NCBI RefSeq assembly: GCF_003194385.1 | Contig: NZ_LAPT01000077.1 | Span: 27,357 to 91,356 of the forward strand | Source of the DNA: Pokkaliibacter plantistimulans | Lineage (GTDB): Bacteria; Pseudomonadota; Gammaproteobacteria; Pseudomonadales; Balneatricaceae | Reading direction: 5' to 3' | DNA: 64,000 nucleotides | Part shown: piece by piece, positions 8,466 to 18,079 of the stretch | Layout: each line of letters begins with the position of its first letter | How positions within the stretch are numbered: the first letter of the stretch is position 1 | Position numbers and translations under genes: made by a program | Notes under the pieces: model-generated | Databases searched by the model: none | What the model was told of the DNA's origin: nothing | What the model saw: the letters and a program-made list of their open reading frames with translations, nothing else

Positions 8466-10421
8466 ATGAGTTTGCGTAATGTGCTGTTCTCGTTCCTGGC
8501 CGGGGTGATGCTCGCGTTGTTGGCTTTGACCCTGTTTTCTGCGGTGCAGAATTATCGCAGTTATCTGCAGGCTCAGTTGCAGGCTCATGCCCAGGACGCT
8601 GCCACTTCTCTGGGGATTGTGCTGACCAACTCTGCGGCGTCCCAGGATGAAGTCACCATGCAGCAGATGATTGATGCTGTTTTTGATCGCGGTTACTACC
8701 AGCGTATCGAGTATCTGGATGTCAACGGTGAATCAAAGATCGTCAAGCAGACAGGCGGTGGTGTAGATGATCTGCCGGATTGGTTCGTGCGTTTTGCTGA
8801 TCTGCCAGCGCCCATTGCGGAGGCGCATGTGACTAACGGCTGGATGCAGCTGGGGATGGTGCGAGTGCAGAGTCATCCGGCCGAGGCTTATCACGATCTC
8901 TGGGACTATCTGCAGAAGGTGTTTTTCCAGTTTCTGGCGGCGTTGGTGGTGGTGTTTCTCATCATGCGCTGGGTGCTCAATCGCGTTGTTATTTCTCCTC
9001 TGCAAGTGCTGGAACAGCACAGTAGTGCCTGGGCCGAGCGGCGCTTCAGCACTATCGATATCAAACCCTCTACACGTGAGCTGTCCAGTCTGGTCGGTGC
9101 CATGAATCGTATGGTCAAACGGTTGGAAAGCATTTTTTCTGAACAGTTGGGGCTGATTGAGCATTTACGCCGGCAGGTCAGTGAAGATGGCCTGACGGGG
9201 TTGCTCAATCGCTCTGCCTTTGATCAGCGTATCAGGCTGATGCTGAGCCTTTCCGAAGAAGGGGCGCGCAGTGGCGGTCTGATGCTGCTGCAGGTGCGGG
9301 GTCTTGAAGAGCATAACGTCCGCTATGGTCGGGAAGCAGGCGATGACATGCTGAAAAGGATTGCGCTACGCCTGCAGGAAGGAGTGCAAGCTTATGATGG
9401 CGCCCTGTTGGCACGGCGCTCCGGGACAGATTACGCGGTATTTATACCCGGATTGGCAGAGAATGATTTTGCCAGCCATGTGGAGAAACTGTTCAATCAC
9501 GTTTCACGCATGGAGTCGGTTACTGCACCTGAATGGCGTGATCGGCTGCATTTGGGGGCGGTTTATCTCTATCCACAAACTACATTCGATTTGGGTGCAG
9601 CCTTCTCCGAAGCTGATGTGGCGTTGAGGGAGGCGCAGCAGAAGGGGCTGAATGCATGTCATATCAGTCGTTCACAGAGTAATAGTCGCTCTGCCAATGA
9701 GTGGCGCCACTTCCTTGAGGGGGCTATTGCCCGGGACGAACTGCTGCTCTATTACCAGCCTGTGTACTCGGCGAAAAAGGTTGTACTGCATCATGAGGTC
9801 TATGTGCGGCTGCAGGATGAGCACGGTGTGCTGGCCGCTGGTGAATTTCTGCCCATGGCTGAGCAGTTTGACCTTTTGCCGGCACTGGATCGTCAGGTGC
9901 TGCACAATTTGTTGCGACGCATGAGTTCCAAGGATGATGATGGTGCAGCTGCTTACTGCGTCAACATTTCCATTGCCTCATTGCAGGATGAAGGCTTCTG
10001 CTCCTGGTTGAAGGAGACTTTTCAGAGCCGCGCCAACGAAGCTGCGCGTATTGTGTTGGAAGTACCAGAGTATGCCTTGCGGCAGCATATGGATCTGCTG
10101 TTGTCGCGCATGCATGGACTGCGCTCGCAAGGTGTACGCTTCTCCATCGATCACTTCGGTGTTGGCGGGGTGCCTTTCGCCTATCTGAAGACAATGTCGC
10201 TGGAGTACGTCAAGGTGCACCGCAGTTTCGTACAGAATGTTCAGGACCGGCGGGAAAGTCAGTTCTTCGTTATTTCCATGGCTCAGATTGCTCATGGGCA
10301 GGATATTATGTTGCTCGCTGATGGTGTTGAAACTGAGGCGGAATGGCAGCAATTGCAAAGTCTTGGAGTCGATGGCGGTATGGGGTATTTCCTCGGCAGA
10401 CCGCAAGCTCAGCCCAGTTGA
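8466..10421 (+). CDS. lapD: LapD-type c-di-GMP receptor with degenerate GGDEF and EAL domains
   Basis: Inner-membrane protein of the LapD class, which senses c-di-GMP with a dead EAL domain and, in Pseudomonas, sequesters the protease LapG in the periplasm to keep adhesins on the surface. 651 aa: TM1 (about 7-26), periplasmic LapD_MoxY_N domain, TM2 (about 151-172), HAMP, GGDEF-like (about 230-395), EAL-like (about 410-651). The periplasmic motif GWMQLGMVRVQSHP (125-138) carries Trp126, equivalent to the LapG-contacting Trp of Pseudomonas LapD. The GGDEF signature is degenerate (RRSGTDYAVF, 317-326) and EAL reads EVY (444-446), so no catalysis is expected. A strong AGGAGG precedes the ATG. 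No lapG lies in the window. Confidence 0.8.
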   Translation: MSLRNVLFSFLAGVMLALLALTLFSAVQNYRSYLQAQLQAHAQDAATSLGIVLTNSAASQDEVTMQQMIDAVFDRGYYQRIEYLDVNGESKIVKQTGGGVDDLPDWFVRFADLPAPIAEAHVTNGWMQLGMVRVQSHPAEAYHDLWDYLQKVFFQFLAALVVVFLIMRWVLNRVVISPLQVLEQHSSAWAERRFSTIDIKPSTRELSSLVGAMNRMVKRLESIFSEQLGLIEHLRRQVSEDGLTGLLNRSAFDQRIRLMLSLSEEGARSGGLMLLQVRGLEEHNVRYGREAGDDMLKRIALRLQEGVQAYDGALLARRSGTDYAVFIPGLAENDFASHVEKLFNHVSRMESVTAPEWRDRLHLGAVYLYPQTTFDLGAAFSEADVALREAQQKGLNACHISRSQSNSRSANEWRHFLEGAIARDELLLYYQPVYSAKKVVLHHEVYVRLQDEHGVLAAGEFLPMAEQFDLLPALDRQVLHNLLRRMSSKDDDGAAAYCVNISIASLQDEGFCSWLKETFQSRANEAARIVLEVPEYALRQHMDLLLSRMHGLRSQGVRFSIDHFGVGGVPFAYLKTMSLEYVKVHRSFVQNVQDRRESQFFVISMAQIAHGQDIMLLADGVETEAEWQQLQSLGVDGGMGYFLGRPQAQPS

Positions 10422-10486
10422 GGGGCAGTAATGCCAACTCATCGGGTGATGTGTACTGGATACTGTTTGGATAAAAGGAAGTCTTG

Positions 10487-11506
10487 ATGTTGGATCGTTT
10501 GTTGGTGTGGTTGTTTCCTGAGGAGGGACGCCTGTGGCTGCGCTGGGGTATCGCAGCAGTTGCTATTTATCTGCTAGGAGCTGTACTGGTCGGTTTGTAC
10601 TGGTCTGCGAATCCTGACAGCTTTGACCCGGTGGCAGAGGCCAAGGTCATGGCTGAACAGCGTGGGCAGGAAAAGGTAGTCAATGGCTATACGACTACGG
10701 CGACTCTAATCAACGTGGCGGATATCCTGCTGCATAAACCTGGTGGTTACTTGCACAATGACATCTTTCCGCCGGGAGTATGGCTGGACAACACCCGTGC
10801 CTGGGAGTTCGGTGTGGTCGTGCAGGTGCGCGATATGGCTCGTGCATTGCGCAAGGACTTTAGCCGTTCGCAGTCACAGTCACGCGAGCAGACCGATCTG
10901 ACCGTGGCCGAACCTCAGTTCTCTTTCAGCACCGATAGCTGGATGCTTCCTTCTACTGAAAGTCAGTATCAGGAAGGTATTAACGCGCTGTACCGCTATC
11001 TCGACAAGCTGAGCAATCCTACCAACGGTAACGCCGAATTTTTTGCTCGTGCAGATAACCTCAATAACTGGCTGGGTGATGTCTCTACGCGGCTGGGCAG
11101 CCTGTCACAGCGTTTGTCTGCCAGTGTTGGTCAGCGCGTGGTCAATACTGATCAATTGGAGCCGGGCAGTGATGAAGTGGCGACCGAAGATCAGACAGTG
11201 AAAACCCCCTGGCTGGAAATCGACAACGTATTCTATGAAGCGCGCGGAACGACCTGGGCATTGCTCGAATTCCTGCGGGCGGTTGAGCACGATTTTGGCC
11301 CAGCGCTGGCCAAGAAGAATGCACTGGTTAGTCTGCGTCAGGTAATTCGTGAGCTGGAGGGTACGCAGGAAACAGTTTGGAGCCCGATGATATTGAATGG
11401 TTCAGGCTTTGGCTTATTCGCTAACCACTCTTTGGTCATGGCAAATTACATCTCTCGAGCGAATGCTGCGATCATTGATTTGCGCGAGCTGTTGTCCAAA
11501 GGTTGA
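10487..11506 (+). CDS. DUF2333 family membrane protein
   Basis: 339 aa, with one N-terminal membrane helix (about 20-40) and a large soluble domain, probably periplasmic. It carries the conserved stretches GYTTTATLINVADILLHKP, WEFGVVVQVRDMARA and LGSLSQRLSASVG, which I recognise as DUF2333. No biochemical role is established that I know of. The ATG at 10487 follows AAGGAA; the TTG one codon earlier is less likely. It lies 65 bp after the lapD-like gene on the same strand and may share its transcript. A hairpin follows 15 bp after the stop. Confidence 0.8.
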   Translation: MLDRLLVWLFPEEGRLWLRWGIAAVAIYLLGAVLVGLYWSANPDSFDPVAEAKVMAEQRGQEKVVNGYTTTATLINVADILLHKPGGYLHNDIFPPGVWLDNTRAWEFGVVVQVRDMARALRKDFSRSQSQSREQTDLTVAEPQFSFSTDSWMLPSTESQYQEGINALYRYLDKLSNPTNGNAEFFARADNLNNWLGDVSTRLGSLSQRLSASVGQRVVNTDQLEPGSDEVATEDQTVKTPWLEIDNVFYEARGTTWALLEFLRAVEHDFGPALAKKNALVSLRQVIRELEGTQETVWSPMILNGSGFGLFANHSLVMANYISRANAAIIDLRELLSKG

Positions 11507-11521
11507 TTGCAGATCCACACG

Positions 11522-11548
11522 GGGCCTCATTCGAGGCCCTTGTTGTAT
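11522..11548 (+). terminator. Probable terminator after the DUF2333 gene
   Basis: Seven-bp stem GGGCCTC (11522-11528) / GAGGCCC (11533-11539) with ATTC loop, followed by TTGTTGTAT. The T-tract is interrupted, so termination may be partial, allowing read-through to the ParA gene. Confidence 0.6.
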
Positions 11549-11639
11549 CTGCTGTTGGCGGCTTCCAGTCGGTCCAATCATTGCAGGTAATGCTGCGCCA
11601 ATGTTATTTCTGGCAGTACGGGTGAGGGATGGAGGGGTC

Positions 11640-12419
11640 ATGAAAAGGGTTGTCTTCAACCAGAAGGGTGGAGTGGGTAAATCAAGTATTGCTGTCAATC
11701 TGGCGGCAGTTGCTGCGCAGCAAGGGCGTCGCACGCTGGTGATTGATCTTGATACGCAGGGGAATGCCAGCCACTACCTGCTGGGCCATGACTACCTGCA
11801 GAAGGAGGAAGAGGGGCGGCATTCGTTATTTGACTTCTTTGAGTCCACGCTCAGTTTTCGCCTGCACGCTCCCACGCTGGATAGCTGTGTGTGGCCCACA
11901 GGCTACGACAATCTGTTTGTGGTGCCTGCGCATCCTGAGCTGCCGTCCTTGCAGTCCAAACTCGAAGCCAAGCACAAGATTTATAAGCTCAGGGATGCCC
12001 TGAATGACTTGTCGGGCTTTGACGAAATTTTTATTGATACACCGCCGGCTTTGAATTTTTTCAGCTTATCCGCGTTGGTCGCGGCAGAGGGGTGCCTGGT
12101 GCCCTTTGACTGTGACCAGTTTGCCCGGCAAGCACTCTATACCCTGCTCGACAATCTGCAGGAGACCCGAGCGGATCATAATCCACAGTTGGCGCTAGAA
12201 GGGATCGTTGTTAATCAGTTCGTGCCGCGGGCCAGCTTGCCGAAAAAGCTGGTGGCCGAGCTGAAAGGGGAGGGGCTGCCTGTTCTGGAGACAACCTTGC
12301 CCAGTTCAGTAATGATGCGTGAGTCGCATCAGTCGGCCGTGCCACTGGTGCATTTGGCTCCCAGGCATAAGCTGACTCAGGCGTTTGTGGGCTTGTGGCA
12401 GGATTTACAGCAGGGTTGA
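11640..12419 (+). CDS. Orphan ParA/MinD-family ATPase
   Basis: 259 aa P-loop ATPase with the deviant Walker A motif NQKGGVGKSS (residues 7-16, signature Lys in KGGVGKS), then VIDLDTQGNAS and FIDTPPALNF (Walker B region). Such ATPases position chromosomes, plasmids, chemoreceptor arrays or envelope machines. This one lacks a parB partner nearby and is not beside gidA/gidB, so it is not the chromosomal parA. The ATG at 11640 has GGAGGGG just upstream; the frame remains open upstream but that part is not protein-like. The context behind lapD and DUF2333 suggests a localisation role, which is inference only. Confidence 0.85.
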   Translation: MKRVVFNQKGGVGKSSIAVNLAAVAAQQGRRTLVIDLDTQGNASHYLLGHDYLQKEEEGRHSLFDFFESTLSFRLHAPTLDSCVWPTGYDNLFVVPAHPELPSLQSKLEAKHKIYKLRDALNDLSGFDEIFIDTPPALNFFSLSALVAAEGCLVPFDCDQFARQALYTLLDNLQETRADHNPQLALEGIVVNQFVPRASLPKKLVAELKGEGLPVLETTLPSSVMMRESHQSAVPLVHLAPRHKLTQAFVGLWQDLQQG

Positions 12420-12478
12420 GCGGGGCTCTGTGTAGCGCGAGCGGAAGCAGGTTGGTATATGCGGACACGAGTGTAATC

Positions 12479-12512
12479 AGAAAAACAGCCCAGCTATATC
12501 TAGCCGGGCTGA
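12479..12512 (-). terminator. Intrinsic terminator after ppa
   Basis: CAGCCC-A-GCTA (12486-12496) pairs with TAGC-C-GGGCTG (12501-12512) around a TATC loop with one mismatch. On the minus strand it is followed by TTTTTC (complement of 12480-12485). It lies about 60 bp beyond the ppa stop, between convergent genes. Confidence 0.75.
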
Positions 12513-12572
12513 TAGCCTGTCTCTGTCGGTCTGCGGGAAGTATCAGCAGCCGTCAGAAAACCCAGGCGGTTA

Positions 12573-13106
12573 TTACTGCTTGGCTTCGTAGTTCTTGACT
12601 GAGGTCAGAATAGCCTGGCGTGCAGCTTCGGCATCTGCCCAGCCATCAACCTTGACCCACTTGCCTTTGTCCAGGCCTTTGTAGTTTTCAAAGAAGTGCT
12701 TGATCTGCTGCAGCTGCAGTTCGGGCAGGTCAGCGATCTCTTTCACTTCTTTGTACAGCGGGCTCAGTTTGTCGTGTGGCACGGCTACCAGCTTGGCGTC
12801 TTCACCGGCTTCGTCGCTCATGTTGAGGATACCAATGGGACGGCAGCGAATCACAGAGCCGGGAACGACAGGGTAAGGAGTGATGACCAGCACATCCAGG
12901 GGATCGCCATCATCAGCCAGGGTGTTATTGATATAGCCATAGTTGGCTGGATAGAACATGGGGGCAGACATGAAACGGTCAACAAAGAGTGCATCGGCAT
13001 CTTTGTCGATCTCGTATTTGACCGGGCTGCTGTTGGCGGGGATCTCGATGATTACGTAGATATCATTGGGCAGGTCTTTGCCAGCCGGTACGTTTACAAA
13101 GCTCAT
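12573..13106 (-). CDS. ppa: Inorganic pyrophosphatase, family I
   Basis: Cytosolic hydrolase of pyrophosphate that drives biosynthetic reactions forward. 177 aa (E. coli 176). The metal-binding signature DGDPLDVLV begins at Asp66, with Asp68 and Asp71 as ligands. [14 protein letters not shown] and YPANYGYI are also typical. Single gene bounded by a terminator, divergent from the membrane-anchored gene at 13292. Confidence 0.97.
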   Translation of the reverse strand: MSFVNVPAGKDLPNDIYVIIEIPANSSPVKYEIDKDADALFVDRFMSAPMFYPANYGYINNTLADDGDPLDVLVITPYPVVPGSVIRCRPIGILNMSDEAGEDAKLVAVPHDKLSPLYKEVKEIADLPELQLQQIKHFFENYKGLDKGKWVKVDGWADAEAARQAILTSVKNYEAKQ

Positions 13107-13291
13107 GGATGTAGCCTTCTGTGGTTAGCGGGTTTTGAACCCTGTACAAAAACATTTACAGAAACTGGGTGGGCAGTGATTATAAAAGGCCGTGGCGGGA
13201 AGACCAATACGACCTCTGGCTTTGTTATTGCTGTCTGCCTCTGTTTTCCTGCCTTTTCTCGTCCAGGCCTGAAGTTGTTGAGCATTTTGCT

Positions 13292-14038
13292 ATGCCGGTT
13301 TGGTTAAAAACGATCGTTCTTATTACCCTGGCGGTATGTGCTGTTGCCTTTGTTTTGTTGTGGTGGCTGCGCCATCGTCGACAAATGCAGGCACGTCAGG
13401 CGACGTTGCGTTTTTACCTGAAATATCACCCCTTGTTAGTTGATGCTCTGGATGCCTTGCATGACTGTACGGTTGATCGGCGAGTTATTGAGCCCTATCG
13501 TCAGGCTTTGCAGCGATTAACCCAGGCACTGCGCCAGTACGGCCAGTTGACTGATGCCATGGAACGTGAGGCGGTAGATGTTATCAACATGGAGGTGCTG
13601 GAAAAGGACGAGTGGTTGTTGCTGGCTAAACACTCGCTACGGGAAGTGGAGTTTTATTCGCAACGTTTTCAGCTTGGTCTGAAAGCGCTGATTGCAGTCA
13701 GTGGCCAGGTTGGAGCCAGCCGGGAGGAGTTGATCCCGCTCAAGCGCAGTCTAATTCAGCTCACGTCAAAAATGCGGGTGTGTACCCTGATGCAGGTTGC
13801 GACGCATCTTGAGCATGAGGGCAAGCTGGATCAGGCATTGAACTGTTTTCATCAGGCGCAGCGCGAACTGAGCCGCTGGCGGAATCCGGATGCCATGCTG
13901 CGTGAGCAGTCGCGACGGGTAATGGAGGCATTGCAGCGATTACGCGATGTGGTAGATCAGAGCAATCCGCTGCTGCAGGCACTGCAGAAAGAAGAGCAGG
14001 GGGACGGTCTGCCGCAGGCTGCTCCCTATGATCTTTGA
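13292..14038 (+). CDS. Uncharacterised membrane-anchored helical protein
   Basis: 248 aa with an N-terminal membrane helix (about 4-25, WLKTIVLITLAVCAVAFVLL), then a basic RHRRQ stop-transfer and a mostly helical cytoplasmic part rich in Leu, Gln and Arg, probably coiled coil. I do not recognise a named domain; a segment near the C-terminus (about 165-200, LMQVATHLEHEGKLDQALNC) looks like a tetratricopeptide-type helix pair. The ATG at 13292 is chosen because it starts directly before the membrane helix; upstream codons are not protein-like. Convergent with fbp. Confidence 0.7.
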   Translation: MPVWLKTIVLITLAVCAVAFVLLWWLRHRRQMQARQATLRFYLKYHPLLVDALDALHDCTVDRRVIEPYRQALQRLTQALRQYGQLTDAMEREAVDVINMEVLEKDEWLLLAKHSLREVEFYSQRFQLGLKALIAVSGQVGASREELIPLKRSLIQLTSKMRVCTLMQVATHLEHEGKLDQALNCFHQAQRELSRWRNPDAMLREQSRRVMEALQRLRDVVDQSNPLLQALQKEEQGDGLPQAAPYDL

Positions 14039-14102
14039 AGCCTTACAAGCTTCAGCGAAGAGGGGGCGTTTCGGTGGAGCAGGGTTAAAACGTCATGAAT
14101 AG

Positions 14103-14129
14103 TAAGAAGGGAGCCAGGGCTCCCTTCTT
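14103..14129. terminator. Bidirectional terminator between convergent genes
   Basis: TAAGAAGGGAGCC (14103-14115) pairs with GGCTCCCTTCTTA (14117-14129), a 12-13 bp nearly perfect stem. It lies between the stops of the plus-strand gene at 13292-14038 and fbp on the minus strand. T-runs are short on both sides, so the long stem does most of the work. Confidence 0.65.
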
Positions 14130-14145
14130 ACGAGTGTGTTTCCGC

Positions 14146-15138
14146 TTAGTCGCCCTGCTGGCTGCCAGCCAGACGGCGGTGGTAATCCAGAGCGATGTTT
14201 ACTTCTTCTTTTGAACCGAGCACAACAGCGACGCGCTCGTGAATCCCTTTAGGCTGGATGCCCATGATATGGGTATAGGCATTGGTGCTCAGCCCGCCTG
14301 CCTGTTCAATCAGGAAGCTCATGGGGTTGCCCTCATACATCAGGCGCAGTTTGCCGGGTTTCTTCGGTTCACGGTAATCGTAGGGGTACATGAAGATGCC
14401 GCCACGTGTCAGGATGCGGTGCACTTCTGCAACCATGGAGGCAACCCAGCGCATGTTGTAGCGCTTGGCCAGAGGGCCTTCTTCACCTTTGAGCATGTCA
14501 TCTACATAGCTCTGCATCGCATGTTCCCAGAAGCGCTGGTTGGACATGTTGATGGCAAATTCCTTGGTTGTAACCGGTACCTGAACCAGCTCGCGGGTCA
14601 GGAAGAAGTCGCCGGTATTGGCCAGGGTAAACATGTGGGTGCCCTTGCCCGTGGTCATGACCAGAATGTTGGAGGGGCCATAGAGCACATAGCCTGCGGC
14701 GACTTGTTTGCTGCCTTGCTGAAGGAAGGCACTCTCGTCATCGCCAGCCAGGTCAGTGGGTGCCTGCAGAATGGAGAAAATGGTACCGACAGATACGTTG
14801 ACGTCGATATTGGAGGAGCCATCCAGCGGGTCAAAAGTCACCAGATATTTACCGTTGGGGTTGCCAGCAACGGGAAAGTCTTCCTCTTCCGAGGCGATGC
14901 CCTTGACCAGACTGCATGATAGTAAGGTCTTTTTCAGCAGATCGTTGGACAGTACATCCAGCTTCTTCTGAGTCTCTCCCTGAATGTTTTCTGCCCCGGC
15001 AGAGCCTAGAATACCGGCCAGTGCACCCTGCTTCAGCAGGTAGGCGACTTCTTTACAGGCCACCAGGAGCGTATCGATCAGCTCTATCAACTCCGGGGAG
15101 GTATGTTGTTCGCGCAGAAACTGATGCAGCCTTTTCAT
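14146..15138 (-). CDS. fbp: Fructose-1,6-bisphosphatase class I
   Basis: Gluconeogenic phosphatase that yields fructose 6-phosphate. 330 aa (E. coli 332). The metal-binding motif [10 protein letters not shown] starts at Asp103, and the substrate region [18 protein letters not shown] is near the C-terminus. The ATG at 15138 ([11 protein letters not shown]) matches family starts; the frame extends upstream without protein character. Single gene, divergent from mpl. Confidence 0.96.
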   Translation of the reverse strand: MKRLHQFLREQHTSPELIELIDTLLVACKEVAYLLKQGALAGILGSAGAENIQGETQKKLDVLSNDLLKKTLLSCSLVKGIASEEEDFPVAGNPNGKYLVTFDPLDGSSNIDVNVSVGTIFSILQAPTDLAGDDESAFLQQGSKQVAAGYVLYGPSNILVMTTGKGTHMFTLANTGDFFLTRELVQVPVTTKEFAINMSNQRFWEHAMQSYVDDMLKGEEGPLAKRYNMRWVASMVAEVHRILTRGGIFMYPYDYREPKKPGKLRLMYEGNPMSFLIEQAGGLSTNAYTHIMGIQPKGIHERVAVVLGSKEEVNIALDYHRRLAGSQQGD

Positions 15139-15255
15139 GCAATTTATTCCCTGTGTGTCCTGAGTGAGGCAGTATGTGTTCGAGTGCGGTCTTGATGGGC
15201 GCACTATCATACGTTATTAACATGCAATTTTCATGTAATCCCAAGGACGCTTTCT

Positions 15256-16737
15256 ATGTCGGAGCAGCTTTCCGCTCATCCCGAAGTTGATCAACCAGTT
15301 ATGAGCACCTCTGCTGCGCCCGGCATCGGGCAAGCCAATAAGCCCTTGCATATACATATTCTTGGCATCTGTGGCACCTTCATGGGGAGCCTTGCTGTGC
15401 TTGCCAAAGCGCTTGGCTATCAGGTCTCTGGCAGTGATGCCAATGTTTACCCGCCCATGAGCACCCAGCTTGAAGCCGCAGGCATTGCTCTCAGTCAGGG
15501 CTACAGAGTAGAGCATCTGCAGCCAAGGCCGGATCTGGTTATTATTGGCAATGCGTTATCCCGGGGTAATCCTGCGGTAGAAGCGGTGCTGGACTTGGGC
15601 ATTCCCTACATTTCCGGCCCGCAGTGGCTGGCTGAGCACGTGTTACCGGAGCGCTGGGTGCTGGCCGTTTCAGGTACCCACGGTAAAACTACCACGGCGT
15701 CGATGCTGGCCTGGATTCTTGAGCATGCCGGCATGGCGCCGGGCTTTCTTATCGGCGGTGTGCCGCGTAATTTCAGTCAGTCAGCGCGTCTGGGCGATAC
15801 TCCTTTCTTTGTTATTGAGGCTGATGAGTACGACAGTGCTTTCTTCGACAAGCGTTCCAAGTTTGTCCACTACCGTCCCCGTACCTTGATCATGAACAAC
15901 CTCGAATATGATCATGCCGATATCTTTCCTGATCTTGAGGCGATCCAGCGCCAGTTTCATCATCTGTTACGTACGGTGCCTGCATCTGGGCGACTGATTT
16001 TTCCTGCTGAAGATGAAGCCTTGCAACGGGTGCTGACAATGGGGTGCTGGAGTGAGCAGGCTGCCACGACGATGGCTGCTGATCCGCAGAGTGGCGCCGT
16101 CTGGCGAGCGGAAAAACTGCGTGCTGATGGCGGCCATTTTCGGGTCTGGCATCAGGGGCAGGATGTGGGAGAGGTGCAGTGGTCGCTAACAGGTGATCAT
16201 AGTGTCAGTAACGCGCTAAACGCAGTGGTCGCGGCGCACCATGTAGGGGTGTTGCCGCAACAGGCTTTGCTGGCGCTGGCAGAGTTTCAAACGCCGAAGC
16301 GGCGAATGGAAGTGCTGGGGGCGCCAGGTGGTGTAACGGTTTATGACGATTTTGCTCATCACCCTACGGCCATTGCGACCACCTTGCAGGGGCTGCGCCA
16401 GCGTATCGGTGAGGCCCCCCTGCTGGTGCTGATTGAGCCTCGCTCCAATACCATGCGTATGGGCGTGCACAAGGCCAGCTTGCCTGCATCAGTCAGCACT
16501 GCTGATGTGGTCTATTGGTATCAGCCTGAAGGATTGGACTGGCAGCTGGATGACGTGGTGGCCGCATGCCCGAATGCGGCTTCCCTGCTGCAGGACATTT
16601 CTGCCTTGGTTGAGCGGGTTGCCGCTGAGGCAACCCCCGGAAGTCATGTCGTTATCATGAGTAACGGCGGATTTGGTGGGATTCACGGCAAGCTCCTGTT
16701 GGCATTGCAACAGCGCTTCGCCGGGCAGGAGTGTTAA
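15256..16737 (+). CDS. mpl: UDP-MurNAc:L-Ala-gamma-D-Glu-meso-DAP ligase
   Basis: Peptidoglycan recycling ligase that joins the murein tripeptide to UDP-MurNAc. 493 aa, longer than E. coli Mpl (457) because of about 30 extra N-terminal residues rich in Ser, Ala and Pro. The Mur-ligase Rossmann motif [15 protein letters not shown] loop SGTHGKTTT (139-147), [16 protein letters not shown] and [11 protein letters not shown] are all present. The ATG at 15256 has AAGGA eight bases upstream; the ATG at 15301 is an alternative that removes most of the extension. It overlaps ubiX by one base. Confidence 0.94.
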   Translation: MSEQLSAHPEVDQPVMSTSAAPGIGQANKPLHIHILGICGTFMGSLAVLAKALGYQVSGSDANVYPPMSTQLEAAGIALSQGYRVEHLQPRPDLVIIGNALSRGNPAVEAVLDLGIPYISGPQWLAEHVLPERWVLAVSGTHGKTTTASMLAWILEHAGMAPGFLIGGVPRNFSQSARLGDTPFFVIEADEYDSAFFDKRSKFVHYRPRTLIMNNLEYDHADIFPDLEAIQRQFHHLLRTVPASGRLIFPAEDEALQRVLTMGCWSEQAATTMAADPQSGAVWRAEKLRADGGHFRVWHQGQDVGEVQWSLTGDHSVSNALNAVVAAHHVGVLPQQALLALAEFQTPKRRMEVLGAPGGVTVYDDFAHHPTAIATTLQGLRQRIGEAPLLVLIEPRSNTMRMGVHKASLPASVSTADVVYWYQPEGLDWQLDDVVAACPNAASLLQDISALVERVAAEATPGSHVVIMSNGGFGGIHGKLLLALQQRFAGQEC

Positions 16738-17402
16738 TGATGTGGCAGCCAAACCCATCTATCATCACTCTGGCTATGACAGGGGCCTCGGGGTTGCAGT
16801 ATGGCCTGCGCTTGCTGGAGTGCCTTGTAGCAGCGGATAAGCAAGTGTTTGTCATGGTTTCCAAGGCGGCCCAGGTCGTTGCCGCGACGGAAACCGACTG
16901 GTCGTTGCCGGGGCAGAGTACGGCGCTGGAAAACTATCTGATCTCACGTCTCAGCGCCAGGTCAGGGCAGATTCGTGTCTTCTCCCGTGAGCAATGGATG
17001 GCGCCGGTTGCTTCTGGTTCAGGGGCGCCAAGTGCCATGGTGGTTTGTCCTTGCAGCACGGGTACGCTGTCTGCGATCGCCTGCGGCGCCAGCAATAACC
17101 TGATTGAGCGGGCTGCCGATGTGGCGCTGAAAGAGCGTCGTCAACTTATACTGGTACCACGAGAAAGCCCATACTCCGAAATCCATCTTGAGAATATGCT
17201 CAAGCTGACACGTATGGGCGCAGTTATCTTGCCTGCCAGCCCCGGTTTCTATCACCGCCCGCAGTCTATCAATGACCTTATCGACTTTATTGTTGCTCGT
17301 ATTCTCAACCAGTTAGGTATTCCGCAGCAGTTGATGCCAGGCTGGGGTGCAGCTTTACATCATGATGAGCTGGAAGAATCCCAACATGAGCCCCATGAAT
17401 GA
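16737..17402 (+). CDS. ubiX: Flavin prenyltransferase UbiX
   Basis: Makes prenylated FMN, the cofactor of the UbiD decarboxylase in ubiquinone synthesis. 221 aa. The N-terminal FMN-binding [14 protein letters not shown] and the signature [17 protein letters not shown] near residue 145 identify it. The ATG (16737-16739) overlaps the mpl stop codon and has AGGAG six bases upstream; the next codon is also ATG. Translational coupling with mpl is likely. Confidence 0.94.
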   Translation: MMWQPNPSIITLAMTGASGLQYGLRLLECLVAADKQVFVMVSKAAQVVAATETDWSLPGQSTALENYLISRLSARSGQIRVFSREQWMAPVASGSGAPSAMVVCPCSTGTLSAIACGASNNLIERAADVALKERRQLILVPRESPYSEIHLENMLKLTRMGAVILPASPGFYHRPQSINDLIDFIVARILNQLGIPQQLMPGWGAALHHDELEESQHEPHE

Positions 17403-17435
17403 TGGCATAGCGATCAGGAAGTGAAGTGCTGAGCT

Positions 17436-18023
17436 ATGGATATTTTTCCAATATTTCCATTGAGAATGACGGCTTTCCCTTACGCCAACCTGAGTCTGCG
17501 CGTTTTTGAGCAGCGTTATCTGCGGATGACCTGCGAAGTGATGAAACGGCAGCAGTGTTTTGTCATTACCCCGTTGCTGGATGGTGCAGAAGGGAGTCCT
17601 GATGAGCAGCAGTTCGCTCAGGTAGGTTGTCTGGTCAGGGTCGATGACTTCCATAAGCAGGCCGATGGTTTGCTTGAGTTGGAGGTGCAGGGTCTGGAGC
17701 GTGTCAATATAGGCAGGCGCTGGCAGGAGGCCGATGGTCTCTGGCGAGGGGAGGTGGAGCGGTGGCCTGAGGCAGAGGAACCTCTGGGGGTTGATCACGG
17801 CTGCCTTATCGAGTTGTTTGAAGCCATGTGTGCTCACCCGCTGATTTCCCGCGACAGTCCGGTGCGATGTCAGCAATTGCCTAATGCCAATGTCCTGAGT
17901 TGGAAGCTGGGAAGCTGCCTGCCGTTGCCGCCAGTCTGCCAGCTGCAATTGCTGCAGGCCGAATCGGCAACGCAGCGACTGGCACTGATACATAGCTGGC
18001 TGGATCATGACATGGAGTGTTGA
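17436..18023 (+). CDS. LON N-terminal (substrate-binding) domain protein
   Basis: 195 aa containing only a LON-type N-terminal domain, without the AAA+ or protease parts of Lon. It opens IFPLRMTAFPYANLSLRVFEQRYLRM, recognisable as the conserved start of the LON_substr_bdg family. Then follow VGCLVRVDDFHKQADGLLELEVQGLER and a Gly/Trp-containing core. Such stand-alone domains are widespread in gammaproteobacteria and of unknown function. It follows ubiX by 33 bp, so it probably ends the mpl-ubiX transcript. Confidence 0.85.
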   Translation: MDIFPIFPLRMTAFPYANLSLRVFEQRYLRMTCEVMKRQQCFVITPLLDGAEGSPDEQQFAQVGCLVRVDDFHKQADGLLELEVQGLERVNIGRRWQEADGLWRGEVERWPEAEEPLGVDHGCLIELFEAMCAHPLISRDSPVRCQQLPNANVLSWKLGSCLPLPPVCQLQLLQAESATQRLALIHSWLDHDMEC

Positions 18024-18079
18024 GCACTTGAGGGAGCTGTTCGGAGTAGTCCAGAGTGCTTTAGTAACATCATGACGGA

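Noticed and set aside
11397..11639. Upstream part of the ParA frame
   Set aside because: It overlaps the DUF2333 gene and lacks protein character; the ATG at 11640 has a good ribosome binding site directly before the Walker A region.
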